Part shown: piece by piece, positions 20,565 to 32,660 of the stretch | How the letters are laid out: each line of letters opens with the position of its first letter | Numbering within the stretch: the stretch's first letter is position 1 | Assembly: GCF_002878395.1 (NCBI RefSeq) | Contig: NC_061121.1 | Coordinates: forward strand, 41,921,202-41,985,201 | Reading direction: 5' to 3' | Origin: Capsicum annuum | Taxonomy: Eukaryota > Streptophyta > Magnoliopsida > Solanales > Solanaceae | Length of the DNA: 64,000 nt | The notes under the pieces: generated by a model | Seen by the model: only the letters and a program-made list of their open reading frames with translations | Database searches by the model: none | What the model was told of the DNA's origin: nothing | Position numbers and translations under genes: made by a program

Positions 20565-22748
20565 TGCCCTAAAATTTTTTCTAGCTAAATTTTTGTCCCT
20601 AAAGTATCAAGTATTGGCTTATAGAATAATTTATATTTATTTTCCTATGGAATTCCTTAGATTTCAACTTTTCATTACTTAGATGATTGAATAAGTTTTC
20701 TGTCGATATAAGATTCATCCAAATTTAACACTCGGTGAAGGAGTTATGGTTAATTTAAGTCCTAGTCATAAAACATCGTCATTCCTGTCCTTGGCGCGTC
20801 GCGAGGAGGGTGTAAATGACGATGGTCAATTTTCAGTGAGACTCCATGATGGTGGCGCATCGCAGATTGGTCCAATTCCCATTTGTCAATTTCCAGTGAG
20901 CCACCGCGATAGTGGTGCGTTGCGGTAGCCTATAAGATCGGGTTCCCAGTTTAAATTTTTCCTGTTTTGTTCAGAAGTTAACAAGGGTAGTTTGAACCTT
21001 TTTCAAGTCTCTTAAAACGCCCAAATAGGAGATTAAGACCTCTACAAGCATAATATACGACATTCTCAGGATTTCCCTCAAAACAAAAACCCTAGTTCAT
21101 ATACTTCTCCTCCAAGAAACTCAAGATTCAACCATGGGTTTTCAAAAATTGATCAGAGATTTGGAATCCCCAAACCGTAGGCTTCAAGGATCAGCCATTA
21201 TTCTTCATAATCGAGGTACGCGGAATTTTTTCTAAAATCTCATGGGTATAGAAATCATGATTTTAAGAAAGGGATTTTTGAATTTATGAATACATTCATG
21301 TTTTAGAAGCTTCGATAATATTCTTTTGGTCTTTAGGCCTACCCGCAAATTGATTTGAATTGTATATATGTATGTATGTATTGAAAACCGGTGAATTGTG
21401 AATGAGAGCATGAAATATATAATCTCCGTCTCCCATTACTTTATTATTTGATTTACAAGTTATGAATCCTTACATTTCATGGTTTACAGAATGATTGAAG
21501 ATACTATTTGTCTTATGTGAAATTCATGATAATTAAGAATGGGAGAGAGAGGAATACTTTAATGATTTTAAATGTTGAGATTGATAAACAATGAAACTTC
21601 AGGAATGTTTTTGAGAAGTTGGCAACTACTTATTGAAATTGTTGAATGAATGAAAAGCCTTTGCATGATATTTGACTTGTGATTTAAGATATGACTCTTC
21701 TTACACTATATGCTTGATCAAGTAGCCTGAACATTATTTTAGAATGAAATAATCATATATGGCTTATAATAACAAATTACAAGTCTTGGTATGACGATAC
21801 CAACTCAGATAATGCCATAACAGACACAAAATAATACAGAAATCAGACTTTTTTATTTTAGAATTTCAGAATGATGTATGTTTAGAAAAGGCTAAAATAG
21901 GGAATGAGGAGATGTTTGGTCGTTTCCTAAAGAGGGTAAGGGTTCAGATAACTCATTGTCCAAAACTGTAATTTGTCGATCCGAGAATATTAAATTACGC
22001 TGGACTAGTGCCGCGTGGCGTATCAGAATTATAGACTCCAAACTTTGCGGTATACTTGGGTTAGGGGCTTCCTCCGCGAGTCAATGGTGGATTCCATATA
22101 GCCCATGGAATATCAGAGTTGTAGGGGAGTGCCACCTAACTCAGAAGTATTACAAAAAATAGACATTGCGTTGACAAGAATGATTGATGATTTTCAGAAA
22201 GTGCCCATGTGTTTCGAGAACTGCTTATGCATGATATTTTAACAAATTGCTCTCCACTATTTTACTTATATAAAAGTTTTATTTTGGAATACTTTGTGTA
22301 GCAGTACATTGTATTGACCCCCCTCCCCCCTACTTCTCAGGTTCTGAGGCTCACTCTAGGGGTCCAGATAAGCAGTAGATTTCATGAGACAGAGTTGCAG
22401 TTTCCAGTTGGTGAGCCTTCTATATTCTAGAAGGCCTTTTTATTTCAAAAATTTATTAGTGGTTACGGTTTTGGTTTACTGGGGGCCTTGTCCCAACTTT
22501 CAGTTTGTGTTAGAGAGTATGTTATAGACATTTCGCAGATGGTTTGCATATGTTGCTAGTTAGTTTTTGATTTTGTTCTTCAATTCTAAATTCATATCAG
22601 ATTTATGACCATGATTCCATCTTGCTATAAATTCCGTATTTCCTTATTTACGTATGAATGGTGTATATGATTTCAAGATAAAAGGGTGTCTAGGCCTTCA
22701 TACTTCGAGATGCTCGTTATAGCCAAGGCCTTATTTTGGGCCATGATA
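20565..22748 (+). repeat. 5' LTR of element B
   Basis: It starts tgccctaaaat and ends gggccatgata just before the primer-binding site (2184 bp). The end would be ca in an intact copy. It includes the GC-rich module at about 20790-20935. Its central and distal parts resemble LTR C (33504-35220), for example gtctttaggcct and catatagcccatgg, but the starts differ, so they are related families and not the two ends of one element. Confidence 0.8.
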
Positions 22749-22752
22749 AACT

Positions 22753-22764
22753 TGGTATCAGAGC
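22753..22764 (+). promoter_or_regulatory. primer-binding site of element B
   Basis: The sequence tggtatcagagc, complementary to the 3' end of plant initiator methionine tRNA, lies 4 bp after the LTR end. It is unmutated. Confidence 0.9.
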
Positions 22765-22951
22765 ACAGTTTATGGTCCCAGGGTATCTGCGAAATTACGT
22801 TAGGTAGAGTCTTATTTATGGGTGTGTAGCGTGCCACATTTATATGTAGGGAGCTACTACGCATTTAGGAATGTTTCCCCTCTTTGTGATGTAGTTTGTG
22901 CTTTGGAGTCTAATCTGCCTCTAATCAATGCTCTCTTGATTTTTAGAAAAA

Positions 22952-24240
22952 TTGATCATTCCTCCTCGTCGCACTATTAATCAAAATTCACAGACAGATG
23001 AGGTCCATCCCACTCATGGGATGTGGACCCGTAATAGAGCTCTCAGCCTAGAACCTGTTCCTACTCCGGGAGTACCTCCAGTCCCGACCAGTCCACCTCA
23101 GGCTCCACAGACCAATGTTAACCATCCCCTGACTTCTTAGAGAGATATTTCTAATGCAGAATTTAGAAAGTCTATTCAATGCTGGCACAGTTGGTGGCCA
23201 ATTAGGCTCAACGATTGGAAGATGTTGGGTCTGTATCTATTAAATCTGAGGCTACTAGGGTGGGTCAGTTCATAAGAATGAACCTGCCCAAGTTTACTGG
23301 CACCAAGGTAGAAGAAGATCCACAGGAGTTTATGGATGAGGTGGAGAAGATCTTTAAGGTGATGTATGTGGAGGAGATAGAAGGGATGAAGTTGGCAACT
23401 TATCAGCTCAAGGATGTTGCAAATCAGTGGTATAACGAGTGGGAGAATGCGAAGGGAGAAAGTGCTGAGCCCACAGTTTAGGGAAAATTTATGGAAACCT
23501 TAATTGATCGTTTCTTTCCTTTAGAGTTGATGGAGGCCAAAGATGAGGAGTTTATAAATTTAAAGTAGAGACATATGAGTGTCCAGGAGTACACTTTGAA
23601 TTTTAACCAATTAGCCCACTATGCACCAGAGATGACTAGCAATATGAGAGCCCGGATAATGAAGTTTGCATTCGGCCTTTCAGATGATCTAGTTCTTAAA
23701 TGTCAAGGGGTGATGCTAAATATGGATATGGAATTTTCTAGGCTATCATTCCATATGCAACAGGTAGAAGAAAAGAAAAAGAAAATCACTGAGTCTAAAG
23801 AGAAAGACAGGCAGGCAAAGAGAGCCAGAAAAGCAGATCGGCATCATAGTCAGCCACAAAGTCGTAAGTGGGGTAATAAATGGAAAAAGAAGAAGAATTA
23901 GGGTAATCCATAGTCCGTAGGAAGCTCCCTAGTGCCCATACCTCCAGTTGAAAGAACATCTCAGAGTTTGTAGACTAATCAGAGATCCAGAGCTCAGGAT
24001 ACTCAGTTATATGGTAGTATGGCTCCGCAGCATCGTACTTTTCTGTGGTGTGAGACTTGCGGTAGGAATCATCCTGGAAGGTGCTAGTGGGGAACATTTG
24101 TATGTTATTTATGTGGTCAGCCAGGTTACTTATAGAGGTATTGTCCATCTGCTAGAAGGAATGTTGATGGTGCAAAATCTTAGGCAAATTCTTTTGGACC
24201 ACCGCTGCCTCAAAAGGGCGCCACTTTAGCTGTTGAAAGT
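22952..24240 (+). pseudogene. element B gag
   Basis: A start at 22952 leads a proline-rich N-terminal part. The capsid domain (23215-23901) is clear: NLPKFTGTKVEEDPQEFMDE, ANQWYNEWENAK, FMETLIDRFFPLELMEAK and HMSVQEYTLNFNQLAHYAPE, then a basic linker rich in K, R and Q. In-frame TAG codons at 23479, 23566 and 23899 sit where relatives have W, Q and Q. The zinc knuckle at 24103-24144 reads CYLCGQPGY, stop, RYC: the histidine ligand is tyrosine and a TAG replaces glutamine. Both fit C-to-T change. Confidence 0.85.
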
Positions 24241-24289
24241 GGTCACAACCATCTGTACACTTTGACTAACTGCCAGGAGGTAGAGGCAT

Positions 24290-26430
24290 CACTAGCTGTT
24301 CTTATAAAAATTGTGTTGTGTTTATTCTTAGACGAGATACTATGGCAGATCTCATAGAGCTTGATATGGTTGATTTTGATGCTATCCTACGGATAGACTA
24401 GCTCCATTCGTGTTATGCGACACTAGACTGTAGAACCCTAAAGGTTAATTTTTCTTTTCTGAATGAGCCAACCATAAAATGGGAAGGGCACTCTTTAGCA
24501 CCTAGAGGGCACTTCATATCTTATCTTAGGGCCCGTAAACTCATTTCCAAAGGTTGCTTGTACCATCTTATTCGGGTTAAAGATTGTAATACGAAAAGTC
24601 TTCCTCTTCAGTCTGTCCCTATAGTAAATAAATTCCCAAAAGTCTTTCCAGATGATCTCCCTAAAATACCACCTGATAAGGAGATAGATTTTGGCATAGA
24701 TGTGTTTCCAGACACCCATCCCATATCTATTCCACCATATAGAATAGCCCCAGCAGAGTTAAAATAGTTGAAAGAGCAGCTAGCAGACCTCCTAGATAAA
24801 GGTTTCATCCATCCTAGTATTTCTCCCTAGGGGGCACCTGTACTTTTAGTGCAAATAAAAAATGGTTCCCTACGTATGTGCATAGATTACCGCCAGTTAA
24901 AGAAGGTCACTATAAAAAATAAGTATCCGCTTCCTAGGATTGATGATCTATTTGACCAACTTCAGGGTGCTAAGTGCTTTTCTAAATTAGACCTTCATTT
25001 AGGATATCAACAATTGAAAGTTAGGGAGTCAGACATTCCCAAGACAACTTTTCGAACCAGATATAGTCATTATGAATTCCTAGTCATGTCCTTCGGGTTG
25101 ACTAACGCCCCTACAGCCTTCATGGACCTAATAATAGTCTTCTGATAGTTTTTAGACTTGTTTGTCATAGTTTTCATTGACGATATCTTGATTTATTTGA
25201 AAAGTGAGGAGGACCATGCCAATCACCTCCGAATTATCCTCCAGACTCTCAAAGATCATAGGTTGAATCCAAAGTTCTCCAAGTGTGAATTCTGGTTAAA
25301 TGCTATTGCTTTCTTGGGGCATATTATGTCTAGTGAGGGGATTAAGGTTGATCCCCAAAAGGTTGAGGCAGTGAGGAAATGGCCCAGACCCATGACTCCA
25401 ACCGACATTCGGAGTTTCTTAGGTTTGGTGGGTTATTACAGAAGGTTCGTAGAGAGTTTTTCTTCCATAGTTGCACCACTTACTAATTGACTCAGAAAAG
25501 GTGAAGTTTTTGTGGCTTGACTCTTGTGATAATAGTTTTGAGAAGTTGAAAGACAAGTTGACTATTGCTTCTATTTTGACTCTTCCGGAGGATACAGAAG
25601 GTTTTGTTGTATACTGTGATACGTCCCGAGTGGGAATTGGGTGTGTTCTTATGTAGCATGGTAAGGTAGTGGCTTATACATCTAGGCAGTTAAAGGTACA
25701 TGAGCGGAACTACCCTACTTATGAATTGGAGTTAGCGGTTGTGGTTTTTGCACTTAAGATCTGGTGGCACTATTTGTATGGGGTACATGTTGATATATTT
25801 ACTGACCACAAGAGTTTACAGTATGTTCTCTTGCAGAAAGAATTGAATCTCAGGTAGAGGTGATGGTTGGAACTTTTAAAGGACTATGACATGAGCCTGC
25901 ACTATCATCCGAGAAAGGCGAATATGGTAGCCGACGCCCCCAGCAGGTTATTAATAGGTAGTCTTTCTCATATGGGGAAAGAAAAGAGAGAGATAGTGAA
26001 GGATATTCACTGACTTGCAAATCTAGGAGTGCAACTTTTGGATTCCGAGGATGGAGGAGTGGTTGTTCATGAGATAGCTAAATCTTTCTTTGGTGAAGAA
26101 GTTAAAGAGAAGCAGGTTGAAGATCACATCTTGATGCAGATCAAGAAAAATGTGGGTAAACAAATGGTAATGTCATTTGAAATTGGTGGTGATAGTATTT
26201 TGAGATACCAGGGTAGGTTGTGTGTGGCAGATGTAAATGGTCTAAGGAAGAGAATCCTTGATGAAGCTCACATCTCGAGGTATGTTGTTCACCCTGGCTC
26301 TACTAAGATTTATCATGATTTGTAAACCATTTATTGGTGGAATAATATGAAGCGTGATGTGGCTAACTATGTTGCCAAGTGTTTGAATTGTCAACAAGTT
26401 AAAGTGGAACATATGAGGCTAGTAATATAG
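24290..26430 (+). pseudogene. element B pol: protease end, RT, RNase H, start of integrase
   Basis: After a worn protease region, RT runs in one frame from about 24558 to 25490: [13 protein letters not shown], [44 protein letters not shown], the catalytic VFIDDILIYL box (about 25160-25195) and RSFLGLVGYYRRFV. A small deletion near 25490 changes frame. RNase H then runs on with [30 protein letters not shown] and TDHKSLQYV, and the integrase zinc domain ends in [15 protein letters not shown] (26380). At least seven in-frame stops are present; five or more fit CAG, CGA or TGG turned into stops. The integrase core is absent. Confidence 0.9.
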
Positions 26431-27003
26431 ATTTTTATTAATATTTATGAAACAAAATTGTTTTAACATCACATGACCAGGTCCAACCTGGGTCTCATAA
26501 CGCAATACAAAAAATCTACAACTAAACACTCAGTGTAAGTAGGGTTTCTCAAAAGGGATATTCTTTCCCCTCTAGACTGTTGTGTCTCTTCATTTCTAGA
26601 TCAATTTTCTTCACTGCTCCTCCTTCACTTATCTTCTTTTTTTATACTTCACCTTCCGATCTTCACGTTCTTGGATACTTGGTTCAAATTTGACCTCTAT
26701 TCAGCTGATTAATCCAACTTATCTCTATTTACATATAATAATCTAGAGTAACCTGTACATTTCTTTACTTGCTGCTCTTTACTGTAACTTCGTCTTCATT
26801 TTTTAGCAGATCTGCAAGGAAAAAGTCTAGATTTACCCATAGATCCGCGACTTCTTTCTAATGGCTTTGATGGACCTATCTATTTGAGGTATTTTTCTCT
26901 TTCTGTTCTTTCTTTATGCTGCTATGATGTGTGAAACTACTACTTTATCTTGGCCTTTATTTACTATTTATCCTTGATCTAGTATAATTCTTAAATAGGG
27001 ACT

Positions 27004-30000
27004 TTAACATTTATCAATCTTTACAATTTCTTTACCTCTTTGAAGTAACTGATGAAAATTAGTATAAATAACTGGTCCTGAATCTATAGCTAAATTAGAA
27101 AGAAAATCTGCTAGCTTGTTACCTTCTCTATATATATGCTGATAAATTACATCCTTTTCCTGCAATTGCTATTTAATTTCAGAAATTATACTTGATATGC
27201 TCCAAGGAATTTGCCAGCTTCCTGTTAGACTCTTCTGCATTAGGAGTGAATCCATTTGAAAAATAATTTTGTCAAATTGAGTATTCTTGCAATGTTTAAC
27301 TGCTTGAAGTATTGCATTTACTTCTGCTTGCAAACTGTCTACATGTGTATGTGTATCTGCATGAGCATATATCAGTTCCCCTGTATGATCTCTCAGACAG
27401 TATGCATAAGGACTCTTTTTCTCTGCTTCTCTAAAGGCTTCATCTATATTGTATTTAACCCACCCCTATTCTGGCATCTCCCATTGCACTGTTATGACTC
27501 TTATTTTGCATTTAATTCTATCCAATTCCTCTAATAGCTAAGGCCATTCCATAGAAAAATCATAGTTTCGCTTCCTGACCTTTTGTAACAATCTGATATT
27601 CCTTGTTATGTTATGAGTGAGTTTCAGAGCAGATATATTCTTGTTATCATGCTTCTTCTTGTTTCTCCTTTTCCAAATCTCCCAGAGTATAAAACTAGGT
27701 AGGGCCTTAAAATATGGTTGTTGTCTCCTCTTATCTCTTGCCTTCCACTATATAATTACAGTGTTTCTCAAGGATAATCCTTGAACATTCATTCCTGTAA
27801 AAGAAGAAAAATAGGACCATGTCCTGTTAGAATAAAAAGACCTCCTGAAAACATGGGTTATTGTCTCCACTGCAGGATTATTACAACACCAACATTTTGA
27901 TGGTCCTTGCATACCCCACCTTCTGACATGATCATCCATTGGAATTCTTCTCTTCCAAAACCTCCATATAAAGAAAGCAATCTTAAATAGTACTCTTTTT
28001 GCCTGTATACACTTGTATGTATCACTGATTTGCCCTTTATCTCAGATGTAATGCCAAGCTGATCTTACTGTAAATCTCCCTTGAGTTTTCAAAGCCCAAA
28101 CTGGTACATCATTTCCTACTTCTATTGGAGGTCTAAATTTATCCTTGATATGTTCAACCATGTCTGGTTTGAACAATCTTATAAGTATTTGCTCATCCCA
28201 TCTTCCATCCTTTACCAACTGTTTAACATACTTATCTTGATCACTAAAATCATAGCTGCCTTCTATCAAAAAATATAGTTTACCTTGACCAGTCCAATTA
28301 TCTAGCCAAATATCTGCATTACCACTCCTCATCTACCATGCCATAAAATGTTCCACTAAATCTCTTGCTAACAACATTTTCTTCCACACTTGTGACCCAC
28401 TAGCTCCTGTTCTCCACAGAACCATTAATAGATTGTCCCTCTTAAAATATTTATTATACATTTACTCATTCCATATGGACTTTTTAGTCTTGAAATTCCA
28501 CCATAACTTGTAGAAAAGTTCCATAGAAATATCTGTCAGCTTTCTAAACCCTAGTCCCCCTTTATACTTAGGAAAGCACACCTCCTACCATCCATCCAAT
28601 GTCTACCGCTTTCACTTATTCTGCTGCTCCAAAAAAACTGAGCTAAAACCTTTTCTAATGTGTTCAAAACATTAAGGGGGGGATTCTCACAGAAAGGAAA
28701 TAAATTGATGTGCTTTGTAGTACATGTTGAATCAACACTGCTCTCCCATTCTAAGATAACAATTTCCCTTTCCAGCCCTGCATTTATTTGGTATCTTCTT
28801 CATTAATTGCTTATAGTAATCCTTCTTCTTCCTCATGTAGAAAATTGGACAACCCAGGTAATTAAAAGGAAATTCTCCTCTTAGTATACTTGTAGTTATT
28901 TCTGCCATCACCATGGTTCCATTTGATACTCCTTAATGCATATATAATACACTCTTCCCTTTGTTGATTTTTTATCCTGAAACAGCTTCATATCCTTCTA
29001 ATGTTGAGGATACCATCTGTAATGTTCTCATTTCAACTTTGCATAAAATGATCATATCATCAGCAAAAGCTAAATGATTCAGTTTAAGACTTCCTCTTAG
29101 CATCCCAAACAATCTGAAATCCTTAGTTAGCATAAGCTTCTTTAAGTTTATTGACAGAACTTCAGCAGCAATGATAAACAGAGTAGGTGATAAAGGATCA
29201 CCTTGCTTTAATCCTCTTGAGGACTTGAAGAAACCCTTAGGCTGCCCATTTAATAGTATGGATTACCGATTATTTTCCAATAACCTGAACATCATATCAA
29301 TTAACCTTTTAGAGAAGACCATCTTCCTCAATACCTTTGTCAAGAATAACCATCCAACCCTATCATAAGCCTTCATCATATCCAGTTTCAAGACCATATT
29401 AGGAGGCTTTTCTCTTTTTTTTTTTAATTTTCAAGACAATTTCTTATACAATCAGTACATTCTCAGCAATACTTCTTTTTTGTACAAAACTTGCCTATTC
29501 TTGTGAGATTAGTTGAGAAAGTAGCTTCTCTATCCTCTCATAAACTATTTTTTACAATATCTTATTAAAAAAATTGCTCAATGAAATGGGTCTCAAATCT
29601 AAAAAGGATTTCACTACCAACTTTTTTGGTAATAATACAAAATTGGTATGTATGATAAATCTTGGCAGAGTATGACTGCAGCAGAATGCTACCACCATAT
29701 TTTGAATATCCATCTTAATGATGTCCCATGCATCTTGTTAAAAAGCACCAGTCATTCCATCAGGTCCCCCAGCGTTGTTCCTATTCAAGCCTATTATAGC
29801 AGCTTTAACCTCCTTTTTGATGAAATTTTCATTATTTCATTGTTTTTCTCTTCAGTTACCACAGTAGGCACTTCATCAATCATTTAAAAGCCTTCTGCAT
29901 CTCCTTCTTTGGTGAACTATTTTTGAAAAAAAGTTACAGTTGATTATGCAATCTCACTTGCTTCTTCTACCCAATCTCCTTCTTCATTTTGTATTCTTTT

Positions 30001-31113
30001 AATCTTGATCCTGTTCCTTCTTCCTTGTATTATAGTTTAGAAAAATTTAGTATCACCTTCACCATCTTTAAACCACTCATACCCAGCCTTCTGTCTCCAA
30101 TATTCTTTCTCCCTTTTCAATTGAACATTCAACTCTGTATGTGCTTTAAACAACTGCTCTCTATTAACACCTCTTTGAATTTCTTCAAATTGCTTCTCTT
30201 TTACCTTGATAATAACTTCTAGAGTTGCAATTTCCTGGAATATATTACCAAAAGTGTTCTTGCTCTACCTTGTTAACGCAGACTTAGTGTTTTTAAGTTT
30301 CTAATGAAACACTAAGAAAAGATCTTCTATCATCTCTGTTTTCCATCTATCCCTGATTATATTTAGACAAGACTCTTCCTTTAACCATAGATTTAGGAAA
30401 CTAAAAGACTTGATTATATGCTCCTTTTCCACTATGCATTGTAAGAATAAAAGAGCATGATCAGACCCACTCCTTGGAAGATGTTCAACCTCTATTACCT
30501 GAAATATACTCTGTAACCCGTCATTAAACAAAATTATGTCAAGCCTTTTAAATATGCAACCCTCTTCAATTCTCCCATTCCACCAGGTGAATTTATTCCC
30601 TTTAAATTGAGGCTCTTCCATATTACACATACTAATACACTAATTAAACTATTGAGTTTTACTAATTGTAACTGGGAGGCCCCCTAATTTTTCCTCTTCA
30701 TGCCTTATCACATTGAAATCTCCCCCTATTAGCCATGGACTTTGATAAGTATCAGCCATATCTACTAATGAATCCCATAATAGTTGTCTTTCATTGGCAC
30801 TACACTTAGCGTATACCAAAGTAGCTATCACTAACAGATCAGCACTTTGTAAGTTTACTGATAACTGTTTCTCTCCATCGTTCAAAACTGTCACTACTAC
30901 ATCTTCGTGAATAAATGCCCAAATTTTCCCTAAAATATTCACTAAAGCATATTTCAATTCTAATCTCCTCCTGTAATCTTCTATTTGAATTCTATCCTGA
31001 AAGGGTTCCATGATTCCTATGAAATAGAATTGAAATCTCCTGTATATTGTGATTAATCTAGTGAAGGCCTATTGAGTGTTTACAGACCTTATGTTCCGTA
31101 TGAGTTCATTCAT
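27004..31113 (-). pseudogene. LINE ORF2: endonuclease, reverse transcriptase, RNase H
   Basis: It starts MNELIRNIRSVNT at 31113, a typical plant L1 ORF2 start, with an in-frame stop soon after. The endonuclease (about 31020-30300) shows WLIGGDFNVIRHEEEKLGG and GSDHALL. RT lies in the middle; its catalytic FADDMIILCK box is near 29048-29080. The thumb region shows LGCPIFYMRKKKDYYKQL (about 28870). A zinc-binding zf-RVT domain follows (28332-27748; KCWCCNNPAVETITHVF), then an RNase H of the RVT_3 type (27540-27010) ending at TAA, complement of 27004-27006. Multiple frames are needed. Reverse transcription would occur at nicked target DNA. Confidence 0.88.
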
Positions 31114-31153
31114 AATGATTTAGACATGTCTGACTGACTCCTTGTATTCATTG

Positions 31154-32520
31154 CTACTGAACTTGTACTATTATTCCATTTCTTTGACCTCTTTTTTTAG
31201 TCTTCAAGGAAACAACTTGCTTTGGAGATAAATCAACATATTTAGCTATTTGATTTATATTATCATCCAGTACATTCTCATCTAAGTCTTCTTTATCCTT
31301 GTTACATGCTTCAACCAGACTTTGTGATTTTATTGCCAAGGGTGAAACCCCTTCCAGCACCATCAACTCTATGTCCTCCATATTATATAGCTGTATCTGC
31401 ATACCATCTGCACCTTGTTGTTCCTCTTGATTGCAATTCTGGTGATTTATTGTATCTATGTTGTCCTTCTGCATTGCTTCTATTATGACCTGATCCTTTT
31501 GTTCCATTATGTTATGTATTATTTCCTTTGTTTGATGCTTCTCTATTACATGTTGTCCATCATTGTTTACTTCTGTGCTACTACCAAATGTTTGATTGAC
31601 CCACTCTTTTGTACTGATTTTGTCCTTATCTGCATTGTCTTTAGTTTTGTCTACCTGAATTCCATTAGTAGACTGTATAACCATATCAGCCTGCTCCTTT
31701 AAAGCTTCAAATGAATTGGATACATCCACCTCCTTATGCTGTATTTCCTCTACTTCACCAAGTATATGTCCATGTTTATCTCTTATATATTTATTTTTCC
31801 TCCTCATCTAGTGTTGATTATCAGTGTTTCCTATGGCTGTATCCTGGTTACGCGGATTATTATCACAGACATCTTTTCTTCCATCTTCTTCTTATCCTCT
31901 TTTTGCTTCTCAAATAATTTTGGATGATCAGTCCAACAAGTATCAGCACCATGACCTTGTAAACAACACTCTTTACAATATTTGGGCATAAAGTCATACT
32001 GAATCTGGACCCATTTTTACTTGATCTCCCCTGTTGCATCATTCTCCTCATTTATTTTAATTCTTTGTGGTAACTCTGTAACTAAATCTACCTCCGCTTT
32101 AACTTGTGCACAACTTAGTCTTGTGTGATCCTTTGTTTCCAGGTCTACATTTACTGGATTCCCTACCGCTGAAGCAATGGGAAAAAGTGCATCTTTTGCA
32201 AAAAAAAAAAAATGGAGGCAAATATGGAAAGGAAATCCATGCTACTGTAATTATAGTTTCCACGTCAGGCTCAAACCATGGATCCCACTTTAGCGTCCTC
32301 ATCTGCCAATATCTCCCATTTGTACTGATATAGAAAGCTGTTGTAGATAACAATTGAATGTAATATTCCAATGCTTCTAACATTATCAATACATTTCTCT
32401 CATTCAACACCCTAATATTGCATTGTCATTTGATTCCATATTGGTTTGGAATTGACTTTCTTAAATTATTGATATGAGGTTTTCCATATGAGAATTTTCC
32501 AACAATAGAAAATTAAAGTT
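31154..32520 (-). pseudogene. LINE ORF1: DUF4283-type RNA-binding protein remnant
   Basis: From the right, KFSYGKPHIN and YGIK-stop-QCNIRVLNERNVLI lead into MRTLKWDPWFEPDVETI and WISFPYLPP (32410-32240), the DUF4283 region typical of plant L1 ORF1. An oligo-A run at about 32200-32212 breaks the frame. A zinc knuckle follows at 31936-31980: CKECCLQGHGADTC, pattern C-x2-C-x4-H-x4-C, intact. The last 217 codons (31154-31807) are hydrophilic and rich in E, D, Q and N, with no known fold. The product would bind the LINE RNA. Confidence 0.85.
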
Positions 32521-32530
32521 TCTTAAAGTA

Positions 32531-32660
32531 AAGTTTTTTAGATGATGTTTGAGGCATGTTTGGATGTTCAAAATAGTAGGCCAACGCGATGTCAATGCAT
32601 CACGCCAGGAATCGCGTCAGTAGGGACCGATGCGGCACATCGCTTCACATATCGGCCAAC
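32531..32660 (+). repeat. LTR scrap similar to element D LTR
   Basis: The stretch atgatgtttgaggcatgtttgg and the following caacgcgatgtcaatgc-like sequence resemble 56130-56200 in the D LTR, including the start of the GC-rich module. It abuts the LINE 5' end. Assignment is by short similarity only. Confidence 0.4.

Larger units (their letters stand above)
20565..26430 (+). mobile_element. Ty3/gypsy retrotransposon B (Tekay-like), 3' truncated
   Basis: It has a 5' LTR, an intact primer-binding site, gag, protease region, RT, RNase H and the zinc-binding start of integrase. It stops at about 26430, where LINE sequence begins. The catalytic part of integrase and a matching 3' LTR are not found on the far side. 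Few frameshifts are present; most damage is nonsense changes. It may originally have continued beyond the LINE, with the remainder lost. Confidence 0.85.
26430..32530 (-). mobile_element. L1-type LINE with C-terminal RNase H domain
   Basis: Read on the minus strand this 6.1-kb element has ORF1, ORF2 and a 3' untranslated region of about 570 bp ending attaataaaaatct at 26430. A long poly-A tail is not evident. The 5' end is cut inside ORF1 near 32530. ORF2 spans 27004-31113 and is close to the usual size for plant L1 elements. The left flank is element B integrase sequence; the right flank is an LTR scrap, so no simple target duplication can be read. It carries stops and frameshifts and is inactive. 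Confidence 0.9.

Noticed and set aside
22673..22864. 63-codon minus-strand frame near the B primer site
   Set aside because: It overlaps the LTR edge and primer-binding site and has no motif.
31154..31807. 217-codon minus-strand frame as a host gene
   Set aside because: It continues the LINE ORF1 after the zinc knuckle and sits directly before ORF2.
31415..31927. Plus-strand hydrophobic frames within the LINE
   Set aside because: They are antisense shadows of ORF1; the hydrophobic look arises from antisense of acidic and glutamine-rich codons.
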